Assembly: GCA_902766985.1 (NCBI GenBank) | Contig: CACXFP010000032.1 | Span: forward strand, 1-12,858 | Reading direction: 5' to 3' | Source of the DNA: an uncultured Bacteroidia bacterium | GTDB lineage: Bacteria; Bacteroidota; Bacteroidia; Bacteroidales; UBA932 | Length of the DNA stretch: 12,858 nucleotides | Part shown: positions 1-6,265 of the stretch, one piece after another | Numbering within the stretch: position 1 is the first letter of the stretch | Layout of the letters: the number at the start of each line of letters is the position of its first letter | The notes under the pieces: generated by a model | The model's database searches: none | What the model was told of the DNA's origin: nothing | The model's input: only the letters and a program-made list of their open reading frames with translations | Made by a program: the position numbers and the translations under genes

Positions 1-473
1 ATTTCAGGATACTCGAGGTGCTGGTTAACCCACTTGCTGAATTCATTGGCATCTCCGCCGTTGAAAGAGGGTTTCTCTTCTACCAACTGGAACGGGATGG
101 CTTCTTCCTCTACCTGTTCCTCTTCAGGAGCCTGCTCTACATAGTCCATGATTTCAACACCCATGTTGGCATCATCTTCGAGGTTGAGAATATTGTCTTC
201 AACCTTGATGTCGTCGTCAACGATGTCGATCTGGTCGGAGAGAACAGGAATCTTCGGGGCCTCGGGGGGAGGTGGAGGGGTTTCCTGGGTAATGGGAACC
301 ATGTCCTCTACTTCCACGACTGTCTGGTCATCTGCGAAAGCGTCGTTCTTTGCCTCTTTTGTCTGATACTCAAAGGCGAAGAATACGGCAAGCAGAGCCA
401 GGACCATACCGATCTCGGTGAAGAGAAGTCTCTTGTTCTCAAGACTGGCTTTCGGTGATTTCTTTACTTCCAT
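1..473 (-). CDS. TonB-family energy transducer, C-terminus cut by window edge
   Basis: Partial gene: the ATG is at 473 and reading stays open to base 1, giving 157 codons. Residues 1-16 are a short basic cytoplasmic tail, residues about 17-35 form one membrane segment (core IGMVLALLAVFFAFEY), followed by a periplasmic linker with the run TPPPPPEAPKIP (65-76) and then a very acidic stretch (80-128). The last visible residues, VEEKPSFNGGDANEFSKWVNQ and on to HLEYPE, match the start of the TonB C-terminal domain of Bacteroidetes proteins. By family, such proteins link the inner-membrane ExbB/ExbD motor to outer-membrane SusC/TonB-dependent transporters. The linker is acidic rather than the Lys/Pro-rich type of E. 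coli TonB. It is transcribed divergently from ybeY, with a good promoter candidate at 506-536. The family call is firm; which transporter it serves is unknown. Confidence 0.85.
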   Translation of the reverse strand, partial: MEVKKSPKASLENKRLLFTEIGMVLALLAVFFAFEYQTKEAKNDAFADDQTVVEVEDMVPITQETPPPPPEAPKIPVLSDQIDIVDDDIKVEDNILNLEDDANMGVEIMDYVEQAPEEEQVEEEAIPFQLVEEKPSFNGGDANEFSKWVNQHLEYPE

Positions 474-505
474 TTCAGTATAAGTTATACTTTCGGTTTG
501 CGTGG

Positions 506-536
506 TAAAGTTATAAATAATTATTGGTATTTCAAA
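506..536 (-). promoter_or_regulatory. Promoter of the TonB-family gene
   Basis: Read on the minus strand: TTTG (536-533), a 19-base spacer, then TAACTTTA (513-506). This fits the Bacteroidetes primary-sigma consensus TTTG-N19-21-TAnnTTTG with one mismatch in the -7 box. Transcription would start near 500-502, about 28 bases before the ATG at 473. It is the best two-box match in the window; the assignment is by consensus only. Confidence 0.5.
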
Positions 537-555
537 TTTTCTCGTTTCCTTTTTG

Positions 556-563
556 TAGTTTTG
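556..563 (+). promoter_or_regulatory. -7 element upstream of ybeY
   Basis: TAGTTTTG matches TAnnTTTG exactly and sits 17 bases before the ybeY ATG. There is no clean TTTG at the usual distance; the nearest candidate is TTTC at 530-533 with a 22-base spacer. That overlaps the -33 box of the divergent TonB-family promoter, so the two promoters may compete. Confidence 0.35.
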
Positions 564-579
564 CACAAAGTTTTCAACA

Positions 580-1002
580 ATGGTTAGATATTTTTCCGAG
601 GATATAAAATTCGATTTCAAGGGCCGCAGGGCCAATAACAGCTGGCTGTCAGCCGTTGCAGAAAACGAAGGAAAGAAGCTCGGAGATGTAAACATCATAT
701 TTTGTTCCGACCCTTATCTTCTTGAGGTCAATAAGAAATATCTCGGTCACGATTACTATACCGATATAATAACATTCGATTATTGTGAAGGTAAAATCCT
801 TTCCGGCGACCTTTTCATAAGTGTAGATTCCGTCAGGGATAATGCTTCTTTCTACGGTGCCGCTTTTGATGATGAACTCCACAGGGTCATAGTCCATGGA
901 GTCCTTCACCTTATCGGATATGACGACCATACTGACGAAGAAAAAAAGACGATGAGATCAAAGGAAGACCAGTATCTTTCCTTGCGGGCCTCTCTTTCCT
1001 GA
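580..1002 (+). CDS. ybeY: Endoribonuclease YbeY (16S rRNA maturation factor)
   Basis: A 140-residue protein, slightly shorter than E. coli YbeY (about 155). YbeY is a zinc-dependent single-strand RNase used in 16S rRNA 3'-end maturation and ribosome quality control in the cytoplasm. The diagnostic block is HGVLHLIGYDDHTDEE at residues 106-121, followed by TMRSKED. The first two metal-ligand histidines (H106, H110) are present. The position of the third histidine of the usual HGxLHLxGYDH motif is Asp116, with a His immediately after it; from memory, Asp or Lys there is common in Bacteroidetes YbeY, so I do not read it as inactivation. The ATG at 580 has no Shine-Dalgarno sequence. The gene stops three bases before mnmG, so the two are almost certainly one transcript. 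Confidence 0.93.
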   Translation: MVRYFSEDIKFDFKGRRANNSWLSAVAENEGKKLGDVNIIFCSDPYLLEVNKKYLGHDYYTDIITFDYCEGKILSGDLFISVDSVRDNASFYGAAFDDELHRVIVHGVLHLIGYDDHTDEEKKTMRSKEDQYLSLRASLS

Positions 1003-1005
1003 TCC

Positions 1006-2976
1006 ATGGAAAAGAATTATGACATAATAGTTGTCGGTGGAGGACATGCCGGTTGCGAAGCTGCCATGGCGGCTGCCAACCTCGGATCATCCGTCCTTCT
1101 TGTTTCTCCGGATATGCTCGGCTTTGCCAGGATGTCCTGTAATCCCGCGGTCGGCGGAATCGCTAAGGGACAGATCGTCCGCGAGATCGATGCCCTCGGC
1201 GGCTATATGGGAATTGTCACCGATGCGTCAACCCTGCAATTCAGGATGCTCAACAAGTCGAAGGGTCCTGCAATGTGGAGCCCCCGCGCCCAGTGTGATA
1301 AAACAGCATTTTCCCTGAACTGGAGAAATATTCTTGAAAGTTGCTCAAAATTAGATATTTACGCGGATTTTTGCACAAAACTTCTCTTTGAGAATTCAAA
1401 AATTGTCGGAGTCTGTACTAATACCGGGGCAATTTTTCATTCTCAAGCGGTTATCCTTACCGTCGGAACCTTCCTTGATGGGATGCTTTTCATAGGGAGG
1501 CACAGTTTTGAAGGCGGACGTATCGGCGAACTTTCATCCCATGGCATAACTGGCCAACTGAAATCTCTTGGCATTTCTTCCGGGAGGATGAAGACCGGCA
1601 CACCTCCTAGGATTGACATTTCTTCAGTCGATACCGATAAACTTGCACTTCAGTTCGGAGACGAATCTCCTGAGAAGTTCTCCTTCCTTCCTTACCTTTC
1701 CCCGGTCCAGTCCGGCACTCCACAGATGCCGTGCTATATCCTTCACACGAATTCCAAGGTACACGATATTCTTCGTTCCGGTTTCTCCGAGTCACCGATG
1801 TTCACCGGAATGATTCATGGAAAGGGTCCGCGTTATTGCCCGAGCATCGAAGACAAGCTGAGGGTTTTCCCTGACAAGGATTCGCACCAGTTGTTCCTTG
1901 AACCAGAAGGGAGACATACCGGAGAGTATTACCTCCAGGGATTTTCTTCGTCCCTTCCGCTTCAGGTACAGCTTGACGCCCTTCATTCTATCGAAGGACT
2001 TGAGGATGCAAAAATATTCAAGCCGGCCTATGCCGTTGAATATGATTACTTTGACCCTTCGCAACTTCGGTCGACGATGGAATCGAAATGCGTTGACAAT
2101 CTGTATCTTGCAGGTCAGATTAACGGTACTACAGGCTACGAGGAAGCTGCGGCTCAGGGTATAATCGCCGGTATAAACGCCCATCTCAAGATTGCTGGAA
2201 AGGGACCTTTTATCCTGCGCAGGGACGAAGCTTATATCGGGGTTCTGATTGATGACCTGATCACGAAGAGTGTTGATGAACCCTACAGGATGTTTACCTC
2301 CAGAGCCGAGTATCGTATCTTGTTGAGGCAGGAAAACGCTGATGCCAGGCTGACATTCAAGTCTCATGAAATCGGACTGGCAGATGATTTCAGGTATGGA
2401 TATACCGTGTCCAAGTATGAAAACATCTCCAATCTATCCAATCTTTGTTATTCGGTAAAGATAAAGGCGGACAAGGTCAATCCGATTCTTGAATCAAAGT
2501 CTTCTGCTTCGGTTGCGGAATCCAGAAAGGTGTCTGATTTTATCGCCCGTCCAGACCTTGGTCTTTCAGACATTATCGATATTGTTCCACGTGGAACAAT
2601 TGAGGACCATTTGGTAAAATTCGATGCAGTAGAGGCTGATCTGAAGGGAAACCTGCCGTATGTTCTTCAGGACAACAAATTCTCTTTTGCCGAAAAGATT
2701 AAAGAGACTTACAGAAAAGAAATAATTGAGGCGGTAGATATTGCTGTCAAATACAGCGGTTATATTGACAGGGAAAAGGATGTTGCGGAAAAGATTCTGC
2801 GCCTGGAGAATGTAAAGATTCCGGAAGACTTTGACTTTGATTCCGTCTCCGGTCTTACGATCGAATGTCGTCAGAAGTTGTTGAGATACCGCCCGACCAC
2901 CATTGCCCAGGCTTCCAGGATATCAGGAGTTTCGCCATCCGACATATCTGTTCTTCTCGTCTATTTTGGAAGATAA
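1006..2976 (+). CDS. mnmG: tRNA uridine-34 5-carboxymethylaminomethyl modification enzyme MnmG (GidA)
   Basis: A 656-residue FAD protein; with MnmE it installs the cmnm5 group on wobble U34 of certain tRNAs. Visible hallmarks: the FAD-binding [10 protein letters not shown] at 11-20; the [16 protein letters not shown] block near 41-56; TGTPPRID near 198; [18 protein letters not shown] near 368-385; [16 protein letters not shown] near 431; and the C-terminal helical domain ending [20 protein letters not shown]. Typical family members are about 620-630 residues, so this is slightly long but complete. It follows ybeY by three bases. A perfect parS site is embedded at codons 526-532 (IVPRGTI), and a second lies just after the stop codon. 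In many bacteria mnmG (gidA) is an origin-proximal gene, which fits those sites. Confidence 0.97.
   Translation: MEKNYDIIVVGGGHAGCEAAMAAANLGSSVLLVSPDMLGFARMSCNPAVGGIAKGQIVREIDALGGYMGIVTDASTLQFRMLNKSKGPAMWSPRAQCDKTAFSLNWRNILESCSKLDIYADFCTKLLFENSKIVGVCTNTGAIFHSQAVILTVGTFLDGMLFIGRHSFEGGRIGELSSHGITGQLKSLGISSGRMKTGTPPRIDISSVDTDKLALQFGDESPEKFSFLPYLSPVQSGTPQMPCYILHTNSKVHDILRSGFSESPMFTGMIHGKGPRYCPSIEDKLRVFPDKDSHQLFLEPEGRHTGEYYLQGFSSSLPLQVQLDALHSIEGLEDAKIFKPAYAVEYDYFDPSQLRSTMESKCVDNLYLAGQINGTTGYEEAAAQGIIAGINAHLKIAGKGPFILRRDEAYIGVLIDDLITKSVDEPYRMFTSRAEYRILLRQENADARLTFKSHEIGLADDFRYGYTVSKYENISNLSNLCYSVKIKADKVNPILESKSSASVAESRKVSDFIARPDLGLSDIIDIVPRGTIEDHLVKFDAVEADLKGNLPYVLQDNKFSFAEKIKETYRKEIIEAVDIAVKYSGYIDREKDVAEKILRLENVKIPEDFDFDSVSGLTIECRQKLLRYRPTTIAQASRISGVSPSDISVLLVYFGR
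2581..2600. other. parS: parS centromere site, copy 1 (inside mnmG)
   Basis: ATTGTTCCACGTGGAACAAT is a perfect 20-base palindrome. Its inner 16 bases (2583-2598) equal TGTTCCACGTGGAACA, a known form of the ParB (Spo0J) binding site parS, as in Pseudomonas; the Bacillus form has TTTC/GAAA instead of TTCC/GGAA. It lies in frame in mnmG, encoding Ile-Val-Pro-Arg-Gly-Thr-Ile. ParB loads here and recruits ParA/SMC to segregate the origin region. The sequence identity is seen directly; binding is inferred. Confidence 0.88.
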
Positions 2977-2994
2977 TTGTTCCACGTGGAACAA
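2977..2994. other. parS: parS centromere site, copy 2 (mnmG/ruvA gap)
   Basis: A perfect 18-base palindrome whose core TGTTCCACGTGGAACA (2978-2993) is identical to copy 1. It occupies most of the 38-base gap between the convergent 3' ends of mnmG and ruvA. As the only intergenic copy it is under no coding constraint, and it keeps the full consensus. A terminator role is less likely because there is no GC-rich stem with a loop and the identity to parS is exact. Confidence 0.9.
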
Positions 2995-3014
2995 AATAAC
3001 AGAAAATAGAAGCC

Positions 3015-3602
3015 TTACAGAATCTTGAGGGCTTCTTTTATTATTTCCTCCACAGAGGCTTCTGGGTTTGCTGTCTGAATTGTATGAACCGCCTTGTGGA
3101 CGTTGGGTTTTGAAAATCCCAGCAGAACAAGGGCGGTAACGGCCTCTTCTGCAATAGTTGCCTTTCCTCCGATACTTTCTCCAACAGAAACGCTGCCTTC
3201 CCCTTTTACGATCTTGTCCTTAAGCTCCAGTATGACCCTTTGGGCGCTCTTTGCCCCAATGCCTTTTACGCTTTTAATCTTTGCAATGTTCTCGGATAGG
3301 ATTGCCTCTCGAACTTCGTCAGAACTCATTGAAGAAAGCATCATCCTTGCTGAACCAACACCGATTCCGGAGACGCTGATCAGGAGTCGGAAAATTTCCC
3401 TCTCGTCTTTAGTGTAGAATCCGTAAAACTCTTCGTCATCTTCCCTGAGATGGTGATGGACGTAGATCTTAGCCACTTTTTCATCCTTTACCGCCTCATA
3501 TGTCTGAAGGGAAATCAGCATGCTGTACCCGACTCCGTTGCAATCTATCACGACCTGGGTCGGATTGATTTCAGCAACTTGTCCTTTAATGTAATCTATC
3601 AT
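3015..3602 (-). CDS. ruvA: Holliday junction branch-migration subunit RuvA
   Basis: A 195-residue protein, normal for RuvA (about 190-205). It binds four-way DNA junctions as a tetramer and loads the RuvB helicase. The N-terminal OB fold (MIDYIKGQV to about 62) carries the conserved VHHHLREDDEEFYGF segment at 48-62. Two helix-hairpin-helix motifs follow at about 73-90 (LLISVSGIGVGSARMML) and 108-126 (SVKGIGAKSAQRV). The flexible linker (about 132-150) leads to domain III (AVTALVLLGFSKPNVHKAV), which contacts RuvB. ruvB and ruvC are not in the window, so this is a stand-alone ruvA, as is common in Bacteroidetes. The ATG at 3602 is divergent from sufS and the 3' end converges on mnmG. Confidence 0.96.
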   Translation of the reverse strand: MIDYIKGQVAEINPTQVVIDCNGVGYSMLISLQTYEAVKDEKVAKIYVHHHLREDDEEFYGFYTKDEREIFRLLISVSGIGVGSARMMLSSMSSDEVREAILSENIAKIKSVKGIGAKSAQRVILELKDKIVKGEGSVSVGESIGGKATIAEEAVTALVLLGFSKPNVHKAVHTIQTANPEASVEEIIKEALKIL

Positions 3603-3625
3603 GATCGCGACGTTGTTTCTTTTCC

Positions 3626-3656
3626 CAAAAATAATCTATTTTTAAGTCTTTTAAAA
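3626..3656 (-). promoter_or_regulatory. Putative ruvA promoter
   Basis: On the minus strand TATTTTTG (3633-3626) matches the Bacteroidetes -7 consensus exactly. TTTT (3656-3653), 19 bases upstream, matches three of four -33 bases. The predicted start, near 3620-3622, leaves about 20 bases before the ruvA ATG. The -33 part lies within the AT-rich palindrome TCTTTTAAAAGA (3647-3658). Confidence 0.4.
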
Positions 3657-3666
3657 GATGAATTGT

Positions 3667-3674
3667 TAAATTTG
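3667..3674 (+). promoter_or_regulatory. -7 element of the sufS-sufE-sufT-folK operon
   Basis: TAAATTTG matches TAnnTTTG exactly and lies 20 bases before the sufS ATG. The best -33 candidate is TTTA at 3641-3644 with a 22-base spacer, which is weak. The palindrome TCTTTTAAAAGA (3647-3658) lies between these boxes, where a repressor or activator could act on both this promoter and the divergent ruvA promoter. Confidence 0.35.
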
Positions 3675-3694
3675 CAGTTCACCGGAAAAGAACC

Positions 3695-4918
3695 ATGCAC
3701 GTAGAAGAGTTGAGAAAATGCTTCCCCGGTCTGTCACAGACCGTCTACGGAAAACCGCTTGTCTATTTTGACAATGCGGCTACTTCCATGCGCCCCGTGC
3801 AGGTCATCGACAAATTGAGCAATCTCTCACTGCTTAAGAATTCCAACATACACCGGGCTGTCCACGCCCTTGCCGCCGAGGCAACGGAAGAGTATGAAAG
3901 AACCAGGGAATACGTACGCGCATACCTGAATGCTGCCGGCCGGGAGGAAATCGTGTTCACTTCCGGGACAACTGCCGCGATTAATCTTGTGGCTTTCTGT
4001 TTCGGCGAAGCTTTTATCGAAGAAGGGGACGAGATAATAGTTTCAGAGGAGGAGCATCATTCCAACATTGTTCCCTGGCAGATGATGTGTCAGAGGAAAG
4101 GGGCGACACTCAAGGTGCTTCCTGTTGATGACGAAGGCCATCTCAGGCTTGATGTCCTGAAAGGAATCCTTACTCCCAGGACGAAACTTCTTGCTGTTGC
4201 CCAGGTATCCAACACACTTGGAATAGAAAACCCCATAAAAGAAATTGTAAATATCTGTCATTCAAAGAATTGTCTTGTGTTGACAGACGGGGCCCAGGGA
4301 ATCGTCCACACAGGTATCGATGTACAGGATGCCGGCTGCGATTTCTATGTTTTTTCGGGACACAAGATATACGGAGCTACCGGAACAGGAGTCCTTTATG
4401 GCAAAAAAGAACTCCTTGAGAAAATGCCGCCGTACATGGGCGGAGGGGAAATGATTGCGACTGTAAAATTCACCGGTACTACCTATGCACCGTTGCCTGG
4501 AAAGTTCGAGGCCGGGACACAGAATATCAATGCAATTCCGACCCTGGTGCCAGCTCTGGAAATGGCGAAACAAATGAGCGACAACGAATTGGTCCGATAT
4601 GGGAAGGGTATTTCCGATTATCTTTACCAGGCATTGTCGTCGAATTCCAGAATCCGTCTTTTCGGTGTTCCACGTGGAGCAGAAAAGAAAATACCCCTGT
4701 TTTCTTTCACTGTAGAAGGGGTGCACCATGAGGACCTTGCGCTGATTCTGGACAAAATGGGAATAGCGGTCCGTTCCGGGCAGATGTGTGCTGAACCCAT
4801 GATGGACAGGTTCGGGGTGACGGGAATGCTGCGCGCGTCCCTTGCTCCGTATAATACGATGGAGGAGGCCGAGAGTTTCATAAAATCGCTTGAAAAAGCG
4901 ATAGATATGCTTTTGTAG
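3695..4918 (+). CDS. sufS: Cysteine desulfurase SufS (class V aminotransferase fold)
   Basis: A 407-residue PLP enzyme that takes sulfur from L-cysteine as an enzyme persulfide for Fe-S cluster assembly. Visible features: the N-terminal YFDNAATSMRPVQVID (24-39); the cofactor-stacking His in EEEHHSNIVPWQ (118-129); the PLP-phosphate/ring residues around LTDGAQ (196-201); the Schiff-base lysine K224 in SGHKIYGATGTG; and the catalytic Cys365 in RSGQMCAEP, equivalent to the RTGHHCAMP loop of E. coli SufS. The short loop around the cysteine marks it as group II (SufS) rather than IscS/NifS. It is the first gene of a compact operon with sufE next. A near-perfect parS lies at 4666-4681. The ATG has only a weak purine stretch before it. 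Confidence 0.96.
   Translation: MHVEELRKCFPGLSQTVYGKPLVYFDNAATSMRPVQVIDKLSNLSLLKNSNIHRAVHALAAEATEEYERTREYVRAYLNAAGREEIVFTSGTTAAINLVAFCFGEAFIEEGDEIIVSEEEHHSNIVPWQMMCQRKGATLKVLPVDDEGHLRLDVLKGILTPRTKLLAVAQVSNTLGIENPIKEIVNICHSKNCLVLTDGAQGIVHTGIDVQDAGCDFYVFSGHKIYGATGTGVLYGKKELLEKMPPYMGGGEMIATVKFTGTTYAPLPGKFEAGTQNINAIPTLVPALEMAKQMSDNELVRYGKGISDYLYQALSSNSRIRLFGVPRGAEKKIPLFSFTVEGVHHEDLALILDKMGIAVRSGQMCAEPMMDRFGVTGMLRASLAPYNTMEEAESFIKSLEKAIDMLL
4666..4681. other. parS: parS-like site, copy 3 (inside sufS, one mismatch)
   Basis: TGTTCCACGTGGAGCA differs from the two perfect copies only at position 14 (A to G). It is in frame in sufS and encodes Val-Pro-Arg-Gly-Ala, the same reading as the copy in mnmG. 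The central CACGTG core and 15 of 16 bases are intact, so ParB binding is plausible but perhaps weaker. Confidence 0.75.
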
Positions 4919-5338
4919 ATGGAAACAATGAGTTTGGAAGAAGCCAAAAATCAGGTAATAGAGGACTTTTCCCTTTATGACGAATGGCTTGATAAATACG
5001 AATATCTGATTGAACTTGGAAAGAATCTGGATTCTTATCCTCAGGAGGCCAGGACTGATGACAGGCTCATCAAAGGGTGCCAATCGAGGGTTTGGCTGGA
5101 TTGGCAGCTGAAGGAAGGGAAAATCTGGTTTGCAGCGGACAGTGACGCAATCATTACCAAAGGAATAATTTCCCTTCTGATAAGCGTTTATTCAGGGAGA
5201 ACCCCGCAGGAGATCGCTGCGGATGATTTTGGCTTCATAGAACAGATAGGTCTTAAGGAAAACCTTTCGCCGACAAGGGCCAACGGCCTTGTGTCAATGA
5301 TCGGAACCATCAAGCGGGTGGCTGCGGAAAATCTTTGA
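4919..5338 (+). CDS. sufE: Cysteine desulfuration protein SufE
   Basis: A 139-residue protein, the normal length for SufE. It accepts persulfide sulfur from SufS and passes it to the SufBCD scaffold. The active-site cysteine is C54 in the conserved LIKGCQSRVWL segment (50-60). Other family features are the YLIELGKNL helix near 29-37 and the C-terminal ISLLISVYSGRTPQEI block. The sufS stop codon abuts this ATG with no gap, pointing to translational coupling; an in-frame ATG three codons later (4928) is an alternative start and cannot be excluded. The pairing with SufS fixes the role. Confidence 0.94.
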   Translation: METMSLEEAKNQVIEDFSLYDEWLDKYEYLIELGKNLDSYPQEARTDDRLIKGCQSRVWLDWQLKEGKIWFAADSDAIITKGIISLLISVYSGRTPQEIAADDFGFIEQIGLKENLSPTRANGLVSMIGTIKRVAAENL

Positions 5339-5344
5339 TATAGG

Positions 5345-5707
5345 ATGGACGAGAAGAAACAGGAAAAAGAAGTGCTTACCGCTGAGGACGTCAAGGAGCT
5401 TGCGCCCATCTATGATAATGTCGTGATGGCCCTTAAGCAAGTATATGATCCGGAAATCCCGGTGAATATCTATGACCTCGGACTCATATACGAGTTGAAT
5501 ATAACGAAGGATCATGTCGCCAACATAACGATGACCTTCACCGCACCGAATTGCCCCATGGCAGATGAGGTCCTCCTTGACGTGAGGACCAGCGTAGAGG
5601 ATGTCCCCGGAATAAAATCATGCAATGTAGAACTTACGTTCGACCCCGTATGGGATCAGAGCATGCTGTCCGACGAGGCCAGGGTCGAACTGGGAATGGA
5701 TATCTGA
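5345..5707 (+). CDS. sufT: MIP18/DUF59-family Fe-S assembly protein, SufT-like
   Basis: A 120-residue protein of the MIP18 (DUF59) family. It has the signature DPEIPVNIYDLGLIYEL at 35-51 and the conserved Cys70 in MTFTAPNCPMADEV; family members act as auxiliary factors in maturing Fe-S proteins (SufT, YitW; the PaaD relatives act in ring hydroxylation). Residues 1-20 are a charged, probably disordered leader, and the C-terminus keeps the FDPVWDQSMLSDEAR block seen in SufT-type members. It sits six bases after sufE, which favours the Fe-S role over phenylacetate degradation. The exact target proteins are not known from sequence. Confidence 0.88.
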   Translation: MDEKKQEKEVLTAEDVKELAPIYDNVVMALKQVYDPEIPVNIYDLGLIYELNITKDHVANITMTFTAPNCPMADEVLLDVRTSVEDVPGIKSCNVELTFDPVWDQSMLSDEARVELGMDI

Positions 5708-5712
5708 CCGAA

Positions 5713-6204
5713 ATGACAGACCTATACCTTTCCCTTGGATCTAATATTGGAAACCGCAGGGAAAACCTTCTGCAGGCGATAGCGTCTCTTGATGAAAGGC
5801 TTGGATGCCGTCATCATTCCCTTTCAGGCATCATTGAGACGGATGCCTGGAATTTTGAAGGAGAAAAATTCCTTAACTGTGCCGTTCTCTACAAGATCAA
5901 TCTTCCAGATAATCCGGTCGAGCAGGCAGCAGAGGACATTCTCAGGATATGCAAGGGTATTGAGAAGGCAATGGGACGGACAGACGAGGAAAAATATTCC
6001 TCCGAAGGAAAAAGAATCTACCAATCCAGGGTAATCGATATTGATATCCTTTTCCTTGGAAAAGAGAAGATAAATACCAGAAAACTGACGATTCCCCATA
6101 AGGGGATAGCCAATCGCCCGTTTGTGATGATTCCCTTGCTGGAAATAGCCGAACCTTCCGTCAAGGAATCCTTCCCTGAAATATTCCAAAACACCCGTAA
6201 ATAA
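5713..6204 (+). CDS. folK: 2-amino-4-hydroxy-6-hydroxymethyldihydropteridine pyrophosphokinase FolK (HPPK)
   Basis: A 163-residue protein when started at the ATG at 5713, typical for HPPK (about 160). It transfers pyrophosphate from ATP to hydroxymethyl-dihydropterin in folate synthesis. The start LYLSLGSNIGNRRENL (4-19) is the family N-terminus, which rules out the longer in-frame reading beginning at 5620 inside sufT. The Mg-binding aspartates are D109 and D111 in SRVIDIDILFLG, and the conserved IPHKGIANRPFVMIPLLEI is at 127-145. It begins five bases after the sufT stop, so it should be the last gene of the suf operon; the association with Fe-S genes is probably just operon sharing. No terminator is obvious before glyS. 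Confidence 0.93.
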   Translation: MTDLYLSLGSNIGNRRENLLQAIASLDERLGCRHHSLSGIIETDAWNFEGEKFLNCAVLYKINLPDNPVEQAAEDILRICKGIEKAMGRTDEEKYSSEGKRIYQSRVIDIDILFLGKEKINTRKLTIPHKGIANRPFVMIPLLEIAEPSVKESFPEIFQNTRK

Positions 6205-6227
6205 TGGAGTTATTCGTCCATTTTGAC

Positions 6228-6235
6228 TATTTTTG
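6228..6235 (+). promoter_or_regulatory. -7 element upstream of glyS
   Basis: TATTTTTG matches the Bacteroidetes TAnnTTTG box and lies 30 bases before the glyS ATG, in the 61-base gap after folK. No clean TTTG is present 19-21 bases upstream. It suggests glyS can be transcribed apart from the suf-folK operon. Confidence 0.4.
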
Positions 6236-6265
6236 CGAGAATTAATAAATCAGACATATTAAATC

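Noticed and set aside
2977..2994. Palindrome after mnmG as a rho-independent terminator
   Set aside because: It has no loop and no U-tract, and it is identical to parS including the copy inside mnmG, so a centromere site explains it better.
4262..5083. 273-codon minus-strand open frame over sufS and sufE
   Set aside because: It lies entirely opposite two well-supported genes and shows no domain features.
5620..5712. 31-codon N-terminal extension of folK overlapping sufT
   Set aside because: The HPPK N-terminal strand (LYLSLGSN) begins three residues after the ATG at 5713. The extension is sufT read in another frame.
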